Origin: Maribacter algarum (ex Zhang et al. 2020)
Lineage (GTDB): Bacteria > Bacteroidota > Bacteroidia > Flavobacteriales > Flavobacteriaceae
Assembly: GCF_005885635.1 (NCBI RefSeq)
Contig: NZ_VATY01000001.1
Span: 124,001-188,000 of the forward strand
Reading direction: 5' to 3'
Length of the DNA stretch: 64,000 nt
The position numbers were made by a program, and so were the translations under genes. This document shows positions 63,601 to 64,000 of the stretch, one piece after another. The notes below the pieces were generated by a model. The model did no database searches. It was not told the origin of the DNA and worked only from the letters and a program-made list of their open reading frames with translations. Position 1 is the first letter of the stretch. Every line of letters starts with the position of its first letter.

Positions 63601-64000
63601 TATTTGTGCCATTAAAAGCTACTTGTTCCCCGGTAATTGGATCCTCACCAAGTAGTAATACAAGTAAATCGTAAGCATCAGGGAAGTACTCTTTAACAAA
63701 ATTAACTAGCGTTGTGGTAGCAATATCTTTGACCATAGTCAAAAAGTCGCCCCCTACCTCAGCTACGAAGCTTATGATATCTGTGACAACAGATTGAAAT
63801 AGGTTGGCAACGTCGCTCATAACCTGTTCAGGATTGCCTACGTCACTAATACTCAGTCGGTTCCAGAAATTTTCGAAGCGTGTTTCTACCCGTGATATTA
63901 AATCAGAGAATCGTTGTACGGATTCGAACAACCAATTTGCCACAGGGTTTATAGCCTCAAAGTACTCCAATACCCATTTCACCATACTTCCGCCTATGGG
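60656..64000 (-). CDS. Large repeat protein with C-terminal nuclease-like domain, N-terminus beyond the window
   Basis: About 1115 residues, open to the window edge, so the true start lies upstream. The first ~400 visible residues hold three copies of a ~140-residue helical module (Pro after N51, H193, N332, counted from the Met at 63985; two copies contain LGxDPxTG at about 112-119 and 252-259). A long amphipathic helical part follows (for example GGISSRIAEIIQGIRVKITE). The last ~200 residues (TGLHRAHLIANRFQGPGEAQ, SLNIILTSPRFNTGTM) resemble the His-Asn nuclease of DNA/RNA non-specific endonuclease type toxins. I infer an eCIS-associated effector. No signal peptide is visible. Confidence 0.8.
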   Translation of the reverse strand, partial: PIGGSMVKWVLEYFEAINPVANWLFESVQRFSDLISRVETRFENFWNRLSISDVGNPEQVMSDVANLFQSVVTDIISFVAEVGGDFLTMVKDIATTTLVNFVKEYFPDAYDLLVLLLGEDPITGEQVAFNGTNILNASLKVLGERGAQIKAQMEENGIFVKCVHWIDRSIGLVQDLISDVGNIFTTIWGLITFDSLFHPIDTFTEIAQAFLTPINRIIDFFTDAMVILVGILKEALLNRLSNFAKETRGYFLITVLIGKDPFTGNVVLRNTENMIHGFFSLMEGGEAQFQQLKESGKIDSMTQKVETAVEQLNFTWDYVIGLFTSLWESLDWNDFLNPFDVFLRIVATFGDPIIRLIRFVITIVQIVVELLLIAMNFPFETVNNIIQRSIEAFGNIKRDPIGFLKNILRGIKQGFTQFFDNILNHLMSGLANWLFGSLGDLGIQMPPDLSFKSILNLIMQILGVSVDHIMERVWLKLTEQIGAEKVAKIKGAIDKLTGIWTFIKDVIERGPIAIWEYVQEKLSELWNMVLDAAKNWIMTRIIASVTTKLLSFLDPTGIMAVINSVIAIYRAIQSFIEQLRAMLEILNSFVTGIAEIAAGNVSAAADYLEGAMARGIPVMIGFLANQVGLGGISSRIAEIIQGIRVKITEGIDWLVAKALRMGRPIIDGILRVIEFGERVVGGIRAAFGAVFGFSAGGEAHRLWVENEGGTTKIKVASDPMDLTAKISVWRQATNGDEAKTNAINDAESQHGVAKQKADALASADQANDEQRVAAAQTELDAAMNTLKLKVALVFGLMPELIEGDIDLYLSSNVGSTFLNSSGALLNPPGNTLKTNVTGKGYAVIDKTSDRKAHIRRTGGTGLNAYHFDNEGKLQPGSSSGNHTEYQIDDIDFMDFEGDARDAFQIEVTTQNGNNFTATLSENELESTTQVRTENQEIVGTGLARQRDTGVSGRSRMNSTTATGLHRAHLIANRFQGPGEAQSLNIILTSPRFNTGTMAGVEDNINDWIGERVESNRARGTLPEGGILRFRMRVRATLEFNEGRSLARAILNNLIAAEFIESEVDQTTLMNQIFEKLTAEANTQQTGDGFRRQTRKVEYFVDSSKRAEIGPDSDI

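Overview
The window looks like chromosomal DNA of a marine-type Flavobacteriaceae (Bacteroidota). This rests on a fused SecDF, DUF2911 and DUF885 proteins, OmpA-family and TonB-type outer-membrane proteins, lipoprotein sulfatases, a tmRNA with a GDNNYALAA tag, AT-rich spacers, and promoters carrying the Bacteroidota -7 box TAnnTTTG. No other RNA genes, CRISPR arrays, transposases or integrases were seen.

Layout. 1-10.9 kb is mostly housekeeping on the minus strand: secDF (cut by the window start), a small exported protein, mdh, gyrB, a CPBP membrane protease beside a HTH-DUF4870 protein, and asnB. 11-22.8 kb is mixed: DUF2911 protein, a lipoprotein amidohydrolase, mqo, a DUF885 metallopeptidase with a NYN/LOTUS RNA-binding protein, a DUF2975/HTH pair, a DUF1028-TPR protein, an MFS transporter without an obvious start codon, and a cold-shock protein. 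23-33 kb encodes cell-surface proteins: two OmpA-family paralogues, a diheme cytochrome lipoprotein with calcium-binding repeats, a lipoprotein with a probable lectin-like domain, and a TonB-type barrel co-transcribed with a 1007-residue TPR protein. 33-45.7 kb holds an FtsE-type ATPase, YbjQ, two lipoprotein sulfatases, polyphosphate glucokinase, typA, two small barrel paralogues, kdsA and an S9 peptidase.

45.9-56.6 kb contains a PHP phosphodiesterase and then a compact plus-strand membrane-protein locus (47.1-52.6 kb). In it a winged-helix regulator, a Coq4-like protein, three related ~100-residue membrane proteins, DUF4173, DUF1361 and DUF2809 proteins follow one another. Two identical 25-bp palindromic operators, one before each half, suggest a single autoregulated regulon. 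A serine hydrolase, a membrane-anchored AraC regulator and a saccharopine/alanine-dehydrogenase-like enzyme follow.

The tmRNA gene (56831-57224) is preceded by a possible structured RNA and a REP-like palindrome, and followed by about 740 bp with no convincing gene. The right end, on the minus strand, carries what looks like the distal part of an extracellular contractile injection system (eCIS) locus: an AAA+ ATPase, a DUF4157 protein with two HExxH motifs, and the C-terminal 1100 residues of a very large repeat protein ending in a predicted HNH/NS-type nuclease. This is the most interesting part of the window; the structural eCIS genes, if present, would lie beyond position 64000.
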